Under the pieces are notes generated by a model. It did no database searches. It saw nothing but the letters and a program-made list of their open reading frames with translations, and was not told the origin of the DNA. The translations under genes were made by a program, and so were the position numbers. Of a stretch of 64,000 bases of DNA, positions 46,352 to 55,921 are shown in pieces. Where the stretch lies: positions 1,240,001 through 1,304,000 of the forward strand of contig NW_024468253.1 in NCBI RefSeq assembly GCF_002104995.1, in the 5' to 3' direction. The stretch's first letter is position 1. Every line of letters begins with the position of its first letter. The DNA is from Linderina pennispora. Its lineage: Eukaryota > Kickxellomycota > Kickxellomycetes > Kickxellales > Kickxellaceae.

Positions 46352-48025
46352 ATGCAGACCAAGGTACTTTATCAAACATAGCTTGGACAACGGTCCGAGC
46401 CCAGTAAGGAGACGAGAATCTCTCCCGTGCCCCCCTCCAATCAACTGGTTACTCAAAATTTTTTCTCTCGTTCATAGGGGTTCCGGAGACTGTCGGTTCC
46501 ATCGGCCGTGATGCTGGCCATAGCGCTATTCTACATGTTCTGCATAGTGCTGATATCCAAGAGCGCCATCCAGCAGCGCATTCCTAGCAAAACCACTATG
46601 CCGCAGCCTACGCAGGAAAGCGACGACTTTGCGTGGAAACGGCCGGCGCCCACGGCCGCTTCTGGCGGGCTGAATCCAAGCGAAAAGGACCGCCAGCGGC
46701 CGCTGCCCAAGCTCCCGCTGACGCGGCTCCCCGGCTGGCCGACCGAGTTCCCCGAAAACCTGACTGAGCACCGGGAGCAGGTCCTGCAGAGACACTGGCC
46801 GACGCTGCACGACAAGCATGTGGCGGAAATCGCGCCATTCGTGTGGCACCACCGGGGCATCGCCGAGGAGCTGCAGGAAAAGGCGCAGTCGCCGGACCGC
46901 GAGGAGTCAGAGTGGGCATACCGGGAGATGGCGAGGCTGGGCGTGGTGCCGTATTACGGGGAGCGGGCGAACGCGAGCTTTGTGGTGCTGATACGGAACC
47001 GGGAGCTGGACGAGTTCCGCACGTCAATGCGCCAGCTGGAGGACCGGTTCAACCGCAAGTACCACTACCCGTATCTGTTCCTGAACGACGAGCCGTTTTC
47101 GGACGAGTTCATGCAAATGGTGGCGGCGTCGACGACCAGCAATGTGACGTTTGCGCTGATTCCGCGCGACCACTGGAGCCTGCCCGACTTCATCGACGAG
47201 CAGCGGGCGGAGCGCGCGCGCAAACAGATGGCGGCGAATAACGTGATTTACGGCGGCAGCTTGAGCTACCGGCACATGTGCCGGTTCAACAGCGGGTTTT
47301 TCTACAAGCACCCGCTGCTGCGCAATGTGGACTGGTACTGGCGCGTAGAGCCCGGGGTGGATTTCTACTGCGACATCGACTACGATCCGTTCAAGTACAT
47401 GGCCGAGAACGGCAAGCTGTATTCGTTTGTCATAGCGCTGAAGGAGCTGGAGGCGACGGTGCCGACATTGTGGGAGCACACGCTAAAGTACATGAAGGAG
47501 CGCAATGTGACGTCGGAGCTGCTGCAGTATTTCGTGGGGCGGACGGGCAACTACAACCTGTGCCATTTCTGGTCCAACTTTGAGATTGCGTCTTTGAACT
47601 GGCTGCGGACGCCCGAGTACCAGTCGTATTTCGAGTACCTGGACCAGGCGCAGGGCTTTTTCATGGAGCGGTGGGGCGACGCACCGGTGCATTCTCTGGC
47701 GGCCGGCCTTTTGCTGCGGCGCGACCAGGTGCATTTCTTTGATGATATCGCGTATCGGCATGCGGAGATCACGCATTGCCCGGACACCACGAGTAGCGTG
47801 GAGCTGGGGCTCAAGTGCCAGTGCCCGCTGGGTGTCGATAACTTTGATAACCACTCCGATAGCTGCTTGCCGGCATGGAAGTCGTATGAGCCGAATACGT
47901 GGTCATTGAAGGATACCGAAGAGGCGCTCAGGCTGATGCGCTTGAGGAAGATCCGATTCATGAACCAGGAGCCGCGTATTGTCGCCGACCGCCGCCGCTG
48001 GTACGACGTCTTTGCTGGAATCTAA
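46352..48025 (+). CDS. GT15 alpha-1,2-mannosyltransferase (KTR/KRE2 type)
   Basis: Golgi type II membrane enzyme that adds alpha-1,2-mannose from GDP-mannose to O- and N-glycans. Exon 1 (46352-46363) encodes only MQTK. A GT-AG intron at 46364-46477 follows. Exon 2 continues GFRRLSVPSAVMLAIALFYM, a signal anchor, then a Pro-rich stem. The catalytic domain shows ANASFVVLIRNRELDEFRTS, FNRKYHYPYLFLNDEPF, YGGSLSYRHMCRFNSGFFY, YWRVEPGVDFYCDIDYDPF (metal/donor motif), NLCHFWSNFEI (with the putative nucleophilic Glu) and ERWGDAPVHSLAA. About 520 aa, intact frame. The tiny first exon decides the start: without it the protein would begin within the anchor at 46508. Confidence 0.95.
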
Positions 48026-48707
48026 TCCCCCTTTCCATCCTATGCATGTCTCTCTCTCTCTTTCTTTTTGTTATTCCCTCTTTTCGATTCCGAAATTTTA
48101 AATACAGACCTTTTGTGCTTATTACTCCTTTTGGATGTGCGCAGTATCATTTAATATACAGCGCTTTGGTATAGTGTGGCTGATATTACTAGTCCTAGCC
48201 TTTCCTTGCTTGGCCAATGGCAGATACAGCCCTGGCTAGCGCAATTTATATATTGCATTAGGCGGGAAAACTGCTATGTTTATGAGACATAAAAAAGCAC
48301 ACAAGAAAAATTCCAGATTGTCGCTTTTGTGCATGATATGGTGGCGAAATATCCCTTGCGCATACATTTCATCTACTGCATATCCACGTATGGACGTAAT
48401 GCTCACTTTTACCCTACTTTTCTATCATAATGAATGTCCTTTTTATTCTTCAGCATCAGGCCTACTAAGGGAGGAAAATTGCATGTCTTGGCAGTTAAAG
48501 TTTATCCAAAGGCAATAAAGGTTGGCTGATAGCAAAAAGAGTTTTTGGAAACATATCCTCCCCACTGGGCCATATATCCACGCAACCACTTTATTTATAC
48601 CCCGGAATTTTCCCTTCTTTTTTTCTTTTTTTTTTTTCTTTCTTCCGTGGAACATACCCCCTCTATCCTTTACACAATATTATCTCCACCTATTTTCTCC
48701 CCAAACC
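48026..48707. other. intergenic, mannosyltransferase to desaturase
   Basis: About 680 bp, AT-rich, no gene. It has a CT repeat (48046-48061) just after the stop and a long T-rich tract (48605-48645) in the leader of the desaturase. Confidence 0.55.
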
Positions 48708-50050
48708 ATGATACCAACAGTGCTGAGCAACTACATCCCCACAATCAATGGCGTGAAGGAGTACCTTAGGGAGGTCTTCCCTAGCGAGATGGATGCCGAA
48801 CGGCGATGACCCGTTCCTGAGCGAGGTCATCGACGAGAAGCAGGTCCTAAAAAAGCCCACCTACAAGTCCAAGGCCGTGCCTAAGGTCCGGAAGTCGTAC
48901 CACGAGAGATGGCACTGGCCGTTCGCCATCGGCATCATGACCGCCGAGGCAGTCGCAATATGCGCGGTGTTTTTCGTGAAGCTGCAGCGCAACACCGCCT
49001 GGTTCATGATCCTGTACGGGATTCTCTCGGGCCTGTGCATTACCGCTGGCTATCATAGGCTGTGGGCGCACCGCGCCTACAAGGCGTCGTATCCGCTGGA
49101 GCTATTCCTGGCTGTGTTCGGCGCGTCGTCAATCCAGGGCTCGATTATCTGGTGGGTGCAGAACCACCGGCTGCACCACCGGTACACGGACACGGAGCGC
49201 GACCCGTACAATATCAAGCGCGGGTTCTGGTACGCGCACCATGGCTGGATTATTTTCCGCCGGAAGGAGTCCGAGCTGGGCTATGCGGAAATGTCCGATC
49301 TGTATGCGAACAAGATCGTCAACTGGCAGTACAACTACTATTTCTACATCTGCGGCATGACTTCGCTCGTCCTGCCGACGTGCATCTGCGGGTATTTCTT
49401 CAATGACTGGGTAGGCGGCTTTCTTCTGGGGCGCCTGTCGCCCGCCTCGTCGGCGTCCAGCAGGTCACCTTCTGCTGTCAACTCGGTTGCGCACACCTTC
49501 GGTACCCAGCCGTACAGCGACGAGCAGACCCCGCGCGACAACTTCCTCACCGGCATTATCACATTAGGCGAGGGCTACCACAACTTCCACCATGCGTTCC
49601 CCAACGACTACCGCAATGGCGTGCGCTGGTACGATGTCGACCTGACAAAGTGGATCCTGTGGGTGTGCGAGCAGCTCGGCCTCGCCAAGGACCTGAAGCG
49701 CTTCCCGCGCAATGAGATCATGAAGGGCCGCGCCACCATGAAGCTCAAGAACGCTGAAAAGTTCGCCAAGAAAATCGACTACGGCAAGCCCATCGACGAG
49801 CTGCCCATGTTCACCGAGTCTGAGTTTGTCGGCCTGAGGTCAAGGAGCGTGGCAAGAGGTGGATCGTCATCGAGGGCTTCATCTACAATGTCGAGGAGTT
49901 CATCAAAATGCACCCTGGCTGGCCCCAAGCTCATCAAGAGCGGTATTGGCAAGGACATGACCCATGGCATTCAACGGCGGTGTCTACAACCACCACTACT
50001 CGGCCCGCAACCTCATGAACTCTACCATGCGCGTGGGCAGAATCGTCTAA
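48708..50050 (+). CDS. OLE1: acyl-CoA delta-9 desaturase with C-terminal cytochrome b5 (OLE1 type)
   Basis: ER membrane di-iron enzyme making oleoyl/palmitoleoyl-CoA; the fused b5 domain supplies electrons. Starts MIPTVLSNYIPTINGVKEYL; a shift near 48787 leads to MPNGDDPFLSEV. The three His boxes are HRLWAH (49057), HRLHHRYTDTERDPY (49168) and HNFHHAFPNDYRNG (49580). Four membrane helices are visible. In the corrected frame the b5 domain has VIEGFIYNVEEFIKMHPGG, retaining HPGG, and ends YNHHYSARNLMN, then STMRVGRIV, with TAA at 50048. At least five single extra bases lie at or near 49424, 49436, 49476, 49920 and 49970, three of which are a T splitting a CpG. About 445 aa, normal for OLE1. Confidence 0.94.
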
Positions 50051-50241
50051 AACCAAGGCAATATCCTTTTTCCTCCAGTTTCTTTTGCAGTCCCAAGTAA
50101 AACTTCAACCCGCAAAAAGAACAAGGAAAAAAAGCTGTGGCCTGTGGCAAGATCGCCGGTTATCGACCTTCCAATACTACCCAGTCCCGTTGCTTCTTTC
50201 TTCCTCTCTTTGCCTTCTGTTGTCCACAAATTCCACCGCGT

Positions 50242-50580
50242 ATGCAATGTCAGCTTCCCAGGAGAAACCAACCAGCACACCAGCGGCGGACTGCCACCAC
50301 CAGCGAGTTTGACAAGAAGCTCGACCAGGAGGTCGCTCAGATGCAGTTGCTACTGAAACACTTGGCAGACAAGGTCGAGGAGGCCGAGCGCGAGGCCGAG
50401 GAGGACGCCCAGCCCAGTGGCACCCAGCAGCACAAGGTTGCCGATGCACTAAAGGACATGATGCAGGCCGAGCAGGCAATGGGGTCGTTCGAAGCCCGGC
50501 TGGACCAGCTGCTGGGGAACCTTGACAAAATGCTGGAGGAAAGCCAAGACCAGTCTCAAGCTGGAGCAAAAGCGACCTAA
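50242..50580 (+). CDS. unrecognised small coiled-coil protein
   Basis: 112 aa, dominated by a helix from EFDKKLDQEVAQMQLLLKHL to the end, with a hydrophilic break (DAQPSGTQQHK) and a second helix (MGSFEARLDQLLGNLDKMLE). No family is recognised; size and heptads resemble small subunits of coiled-coil complexes. The frame is open from ATG 50242 (MQCQLPRRN). An ATG at 50247 in another frame (MSASQEKPTSTPAAD) gives a more protein-like N-terminus and would join with one extra base removed. It lies 63 bp upstream of SEC20 on the same strand. Confidence 0.6.
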   Translation: MQCQLPRRNQPAHQRRTATTSEFDKKLDQEVAQMQLLLKHLADKVEEAEREAEEDAQPSGTQQHKVADALKDMMQAEQAMGSFEARLDQLLGNLDKMLEESQDQSQAGAKAT

Positions 50581-50643
50581 GCATCTTTTTTTCTTTCTCC
50601 CACCACTCTTCGATTACATAGCAGTTTATTATTTTCCCTTGCC

Positions 50644-51856
50644 ATGCCAGACAATTCGTTCGACGCATTGGGGCTTTCTTTGAGCCAGCTGTCAAAGGAG
50701 CTCGACCAGGTAGAAAAGGACACTAAGCTGCTTGCGCAGTTTGGCGGGTCGCAGGATGAGCACCGGCAATTTCGCCGACTCGATTCGTGAGCAGCAGCTG
50801 GCAGCCAGGCGCACGGCCGAGCAGCTCCGCCTCGAAGTCGAGTACAGCACAGACGCGCCCAAGGACGAGCATACCGCGCGACTAAACCTGATCGAGTCGC
50901 AGATGCGCAAGCAGCAGCGCGAGTTCCGCGCAGCACTGCTCAAATACAAGGGCAACTCAGCCTCGGCTGCCAAGAAGGAGCGCGAGCTGCTGCTGAGCGG
51001 GGCCGCAACGCCGTCGGAGCTGCGCAAGCGCAAGGCGCGCACGGGCAATGCGGTGCTGAATGCGGCGACCGATGTGACCACGGCGCTGCAGGAGACCTGT
51101 GAGCTTGATGAACGAGGAGATTGAGAAGAGCGCGCGGAACATCACTGCGCTGCAGGACTCAGTCGGATACACTGCGGAAGACCAAGGAGCAGCACCTGAC
51201 GCTGGACAGTGTCATGAAGACGTCAGCCAATCTGATCAAATCGCTGGAGCAGGCGGATGCGATGGACCGCTGGATGATGCTGGGCGGGCTGGTGCTGTTC
51301 GGCATGGTCGTGTTTAATATCTTGCGCAAGCGTATCTGGATCCCGGGCCTATCGACGCTGTTCTCGTTGCTGAGATATGTGCTTCTTGGTGGCTCATCAA
51401 AGACTGCAGTTGCTGTCACTTCACCGATGGTCATGGCTACCACCAGCAGCGCCGACGTGGTGTCAACAACATCCGGATGCACTTACCGGTGTTACCCGGG
51501 CACTGCTAACAACTATAGCAGCAATTGTCGCCAAGGAGACTCTAGTAGTGACCACCACAGTGCCTGTTGCTGCTTCACATAAAGAGGAGCAAGGTCCTCT
51601 AGAGGAAGATACTGCATCGGTCGAGTATGCCCTGTCTACTGAAGGCATTACCGCAAGCTCTCACGGCTTGCCTCTCGAAGATGAGGCTGTTGCCACTGGT
51701 GGCCTGAATGATGAGCCTGAGCAGACTGATGAGCCTGTGACGACCACATCACAACACCAACAGCAGCACCAGCATCAACAACAACCAGTCGAAAACTTCC
51801 GCCGCAAGAACATCTACACCATGCCCGTTGAGCGGCCTGTTCACGAGGAGCTGTAG
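50644..51856 (+). CDS. SEC20: Sec20 Qb-SNARE homologue
   Basis: ER-resident SNARE for retrograde Golgi-to-ER fusion. Starts MPDNSFDALGLSLSQLSKEL. The cytosolic helical region contains EYSTDAPKDEHTARLNLIES. The SNARE motif runs from TALQETC through MNEEIEKSARNITALQD, DTLRKTKEQHLTLDSVMKTS to the membrane anchor MDRWMMLGGLVLFGMVVFNI. A luminal Thr/Glu-rich tail of about 170 residues follows, and the protein ends RPVHEEL, an HDEL-like retrieval signal (yeast Sec20 ends HDEL). Single extra bases near 50750, 51100 (G), 51161 (A, splitting a CpG) and about 51470 break the frame. Function is assigned by motif pattern; moderately high confidence. Confidence 0.85.
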
Positions 51857-51972
51857 AAAATCCCAAGTTGCCATATTTCACAATATATCTGCTCGACTGA
51901 TTTATTCCGTGCAGTATATGTGGACCACACAAGAAAAGGCGTCATTTCCCTGATATTTCTATTTCTCCCACC

Positions 51973-53391
51973 ATGCCGTTTGACCCTAACGAGGAACTCT
52001 TTACCGATGCCGACCCTGGCTACCGCAACACTAGGCTCGAGTCGACAGTCCCGCCACCATCTTTATCAGCACTGTCGCGGTCGATCCGCAGTGTTAGAGG
52101 CGGCACTCGGGCACCGAACCGCGGTGACCACAGCAATACCAGCAGCAGCCAACGCTCTATGGCTCCTGGCCTCCGCCAGCCGCCACAGCCAGCTCCTGTC
52201 CGGCCTGAAATCGACGTCAAGGGCAGCAGCTGCATTGTGATCACCAACTCGTATCCGCCATCCTTCGCCGAACAGCACCTGTGCTCGCCTGACTGGATAC
52301 GTATGATGAGTGACAGAGACGATGCTCGCGGCCGACGTGGTGATGCACGGCTCGGAGATGTAGCCATGATGCAGTCGATCCAGGCGTGCAAGCAGGCTCT
52401 AGCAGAGGTGGACAGTGTTGCAACAACAGAGGATAAGCTCAATGTGTACAGCTGCCTGAAGGTTATCAGTCCGTTTGTGGATATCTCCGCGCTGAAGCTT
52501 GCGCACTTGGACTACCCGCTGGGTGTTGTCAGAGAGTACTTGCAGCCAGGCAGGGAGCTCAGATTTGTTGATCTGTGCAGCGGGTGCGGCGGATTCACCG
52601 AGTACATCTTGTGGCGGGCGAGCAAGCAGTTGGTGGAGTGCAATGGATGGTACTTTGCTGACAAGTCTTCCAAGCAGCCTTTGGATGTGGACAGGATGCT
52701 GCCCGAGTGCCATGCCGCGCAAAACACTACTGTTTTCCAAGCGGATATCCTGGATCCGGCCAATGTCGACGCGTTCATTCAAAAGGTCAGAGGCGACATC
52801 CGCGCCAGCCATGCAGTGGATCTAGTTGTCGCTGAGGGCTGCGCCGGCTCACCCAGCTTTGACATGGACCAGGAGCGCCAGCAGTATGCATACCTGATCG
52901 CCCAGGCGGCTGTTGGTCTGAAGCTGCTGCGCAAGAAAGGCACCTTTGTGTTCAAAGCCTTTGACACATTCACGCCGCTCAGTGCCGAGATCCTGTTCAT
53001 TTTACACACTTTCTTTGAGCGCACAGCCATTGTGCGCTCGCTAGCCAGCCCGCCGTCCAGCGCAGAGCGCTTTGTGGTATGCAACCGGCTGATCACAGAA
53101 GACACCTCGCGGATCGTGGCACATTTGATGTCGGCTCTGCATAGAATGCATCACAACCAGCTCAAGCTGGCGCATCTGGTGAGCTGGACACGCGTTTCGG
53201 GCGACAAAAAATTCATGGCCCCGCTGTACGATGCCAACATGAAGCATGCGGCGTCGCAGCTGCAAGCACTGAACGCTATACTCGCGCACATGAAGCACCC
53301 GGACATGGTCATCAATTGGGCACATAGCCCGCAGGAGGTGGCTGATGTATGCTTTGAGAAGTGGGGGATTCCAAAGAGACATGCTGAGTAG
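51973..53391 (+). CDS. CMTR1: cap-specific mRNA (2'-O) methyltransferase, CMTR1-like (FtsJ fold)
   Basis: Would methylate the 2'-O of the first transcribed nucleotide (cap1) using SAM, in the nucleus. Intact 472-aa frame from MPFDPNEELFTDADPGYRNT. After a Ser-rich N-terminus come ISPFVDISALKLAHLD (first catalytic Lys), the SAM motif FVDLCSGCGGFTEYILWRAS, VDLVVAEGCAG (where the family has Asp in ADGG, here Glu), GTFVFKAFDTFTPLSAEILF (second Lys) and PPSSAERFVVCNRL (catalytic Glu). The C-terminus (ALNAILAHMKHP to EKWGIPKRHAE) matches the CMTR1 end. It lacks the G-patch and WW domains of the animal enzyme. Convergent with prefoldin, 18 bp apart. Confidence 0.88.
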   Translation: MPFDPNEELFTDADPGYRNTRLESTVPPPSLSALSRSIRSVRGGTRAPNRGDHSNTSSSQRSMAPGLRQPPQPAPVRPEIDVKGSSCIVITNSYPPSFAEQHLCSPDWIRMMSDRDDARGRRGDARLGDVAMMQSIQACKQALAEVDSVATTEDKLNVYSCLKVISPFVDISALKLAHLDYPLGVVREYLQPGRELRFVDLCSGCGGFTEYILWRASKQLVECNGWYFADKSSKQPLDVDRMLPECHAAQNTTVFQADILDPANVDAFIQKVRGDIRASHAVDLVVAEGCAGSPSFDMDQERQQYAYLIAQAAVGLKLLRKKGTFVFKAFDTFTPLSAEILFILHTFFERTAIVRSLASPPSSAERFVVCNRLITEDTSRIVAHLMSALHRMHHNQLKLAHLVSWTRVSGDKKFMAPLYDANMKHAASQLQALNAILAHMKHPDMVINWAHSPQEVADVCFEKWGIPKRHAE

Positions 53392-53409
53392 GAAATAAAA
53401 CCAAGACAT

Positions 53410-53784
53410 TTACTTTGCCCTGGCGGCGGCGGCCTGCGACGACATGACAATATCACGCAGGTTGCCTGTAGCGTCGTCGAGCTCGCGCTTGACAAACTTT
53501 TGCTTCTTTTCGAGCGCTGTCAGCATCGTGGCCGACTCCGTCGTGGTCTTCTCGAGGTCCGCGAGCAGGTCCGCCTTGGTCTCCTGCACAAACATCTTGC
53601 CCATCGACTTGTACATGGGCACGGAGTTGCCCAGGCCCTCAAGCTCGCGCTTAGTCAGGCCGGCCAGGCGTGTCTCGCGCTGGTGCAGGCTGATCTGGGC
53701 CTCGATCTGGGCGAGCTGCTTCTGCTTCTCCTGAATTCTGCTTGTGATGCGCTGGTACACCTGCTGGAGCGAGTCGTCGGCCAT
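53410..53784 (-). CDS. PFD1: prefoldin subunit 1
   Basis: Beta-type subunit of the hexameric prefoldin chaperone, which hands actin and tubulin to CCT. 124 aa from ATG 53784 (MADDSLQQVYQRITSRIQEK). Two long coiled-coil helices flank the hairpin GLGNSVPMYKSMGKMFVQET, which is the family signature, and the second helix carries EKKQKFVKRELDDATGNLRD. Frame intact, normal length, no intron seen. Confidence 0.94.
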   Translation of the reverse strand: MADDSLQQVYQRITSRIQEKQKQLAQIEAQISLHQRETRLAGLTKRELEGLGNSVPMYKSMGKMFVQETKADLLADLEKTTTESATMLTALEKKQKFVKRELDDATGNLRDIVMSSQAAAARAK

Positions 53785-54050
53785 GGTCAATGTAGTAGCG
53801 GAAAAGCGTAAAGAGTATTATTATCACTGCCGGTCCGCGGAGCCAGCCAGAGCCGTTTTCTCGACGAGACCGATCGCCCAGTTTGCACTTCAGGTTATGG
53901 AGCCCCCTAGGAGTTTGAAAGTTTACAATTTGAAATTCAAATTTTGAAGCGTCATATTTTTGGGACCGGCAAAAGCTCTTGTTGGACACAACAAAAGACC
54001 CAAACCAGAGTACACAAAGAGTAAGACTACGAAAGATGGACGACTGCTGC

Positions 54051-54666
54051 TTAGGCCTTGACGGCGTACTGGCGGCGGGGGAAGTTGGCCAGCTTCTTCT
54101 GCAGACGCACGGTCTTGCGCGAGCGCTCCTCCGGGGTCAGAGCACGGCGCAGAGCGCGGGTAAGCTTGGGGCGGAGGTCCTTGGGGATGTGCTTCTTGCC
54201 CTCGTACTGGGCACGGACCTCAGCGCGCGACTGCTGGGTGATGACAGTCAGAACGCGAGCGACGTTCTTGCGAACCTCACGGATCTTGGTGCCCTTGGCC
54301 GAAGCGGCACCAGCGACCTGCTGGACCTTGAGGTCCAGGAGCTCGCGCCTGTAGTTCTCGAGGGTCTGAGTCAGCTCGGCCTTCGACTTCTCCCGGAGCT
54401 CGGTAACCTTAACCTTAGCCTACGTTGAAAGAGTTGTGTAAAGAGCGCATTAGCAATATGGTCCATTCCAGAAGCCAGCTCCAATCGGCCAAATGGACGC
54501 GTCGCCGAATTCCAAATTTCGCGATGCCCCCAATCAGCATCTCTCCCATTCACGAAAATCGGACTCTGGTTCTGCAGTCGTCCAGCACGTATCCGCCCTG
54601 ATTTACGCGGCGCATCCACTGAGTAATTTGGGCGCATCCATCATTCAGCTCAACGATAGGTACCAT
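54051..54666 (-). CDS. RPL35: 60S ribosomal protein uL29 (RPL35)
   Basis: Protein of the large ribosomal subunit at the exit tunnel. Exon 2 (54051-54419) reads AKVKVTELREKSKAELTQTL onward, with KVQQVAGAASAKGTKIREVR, NVARVLTVITQQSR, IPKDLRPKLTRALRRAL and RRQYAVKA at the end. It is preceded by a splice acceptor (CAACGTAG), and no in-frame ATG is near. The best first exon is an ATG alone at 54664-54666, with donor GTACCT and a 244-bp intron (54420-54663), giving 123 aa, exactly the human length. A start codon alone in exon 1 is common for ribosomal protein genes. The donor choice is inferred; exon 2 is certain. Confidence 0.9.
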
Positions 54667-55777
54667 TGCGATTATTCTGTTTGTTCTTAGATATGACAGA
54701 AAGTTGAAAGAGAGAATCCAGCACTTCGCATCAACACCTTCGATATGCCATCGTGCCCCAAAACTGAGGGAATTGCTGGTTCTGATCAGCGATCTGATCC
54801 GTTAATCTATTCTTCATACTGAGGCTGACAGCCGAGCGGGTTTGGCTGGTACGCTTGGCAGCCATGATGAACGTTGTGCCCGCATGCAATGGACAGCATC
54901 CGTCTGTTGAGGGCAATTTTTTGAGGGTGGAAGCGATCTCCAAGTTGCAGGCTGAAGTGACCAGTACGGGATGGGCAGCCTGTGTATATCCAGTGAGTGG
55001 GCTATGCTCACCAAACAGGCAGACATGTTCTATTTGTGGGCGGGAGTAGCAATAAATAATACTGACGATTTTAAAGATTTTGCGACAGATATGATGCGAA
55101 GAGGACTTGAGAAGTGTTAGAGAAGACGGCATGTTTTAATTAGGTGAGACTATTCAAATCCTAAGCTAATCAAAATATGAAATGTGCATATATCTACATA
55201 GCTCTGGTCAGTTCAACAAAGATATATGTAGAGGGCAGACATATTTACATAGTGAGGCATATGAAAGATACGTAAGAAAAGTCAGATACGCCAGATATAT
55301 CGCACACAACAGGTATATATATGGATCTTAGGTGGAATGGCGCAACAGTATAAAAATGATGGCGCTCGTTTACCTAAGCCCTATACTAAGGCTCGTTCTC
55401 CCAATAGCACTGTGCTCAATAATTTAAAAGATCTGCCTGTTTCCGAACAATAGCGCTGTAGAGTGCGAATGTCCCAAGGCCACCCAGTTTGGAATATAAG
55501 TATGAATTGCGTTTACCCATGATTAAACATGGAGATATGTCGCTAGTCGCCCATCTTAATAACAGCAGCAAGTCAGGGCCTCGAGCAATTCAATTATCGC
55601 CACTTTCCACAAGACTAAAGGCCAATGGCATAGAGTCCCACCAGCACCTGGTTTTACGGAAACAGCCACTTGCGGTCAGTAGATAGCACCTGTTTGACTG
55701 CGGATTTTATCCACGGTCTATCACTGGTCGAGATATAAGGTTCAAGGACTTGTAAATTCCTATTCGATACTAGAATT
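54667..55777. other. AT-rich intergenic region, left part of the accessory island
   Basis: About 1.1 kb. No gene is supported. Composition falls to AT-rich from about 55130, with runs such as tatatatggat near 55315. It lies 3' of the Fanzor gene and may include the end of its mobile element, but I could not define terminal repeats. Confidence 0.5.
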
Positions 55778-55802
55778 GCTCTGCTCGCGATGCGAGCAGA
55801 GC
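55778..55802. repeat. perfect 11-bp stem, 3-nt loop hairpin 3' of the Fanzor gene
   Basis: GCTCTGCTCGC at 55778-55788 is exactly complementary to GCGAGCAGAGC at 55792-55802, with loop GAT. It is 120 bp downstream of the Fanzor stop codon on the gene's strand. TnpB/Fanzor guide RNAs and element ends lie in this relative position, so it is a candidate part of an omega-RNA or right end. Its position is a fact; its role is inference. Confidence 0.75.
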
Positions 55803-55921
55803 TGCTAGTCAGCATGGGTTGACACGTCGATAAGAGCATCACGGCGAACCGGTCATTTGAACGTGTCGGATGGTTGTTGGTGCAATGTCGATCATGGACA
55901 TCTCCCATCTTGGTGGTCTGC

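Noticed and set aside
1491-51161. Programmed ribosomal frameshifting
   Set aside because: Sites are many, in unrelated genes, without slippery sequences or a shared downstream structure, and absent from paralogues at the same positions.
54731-55132. Minus-strand ORF with MAAKRTSQTRSA
   Set aside because: Short, with no recognised family and no promoter-like context. Its neighbourhood is AT-rich non-coding DNA.
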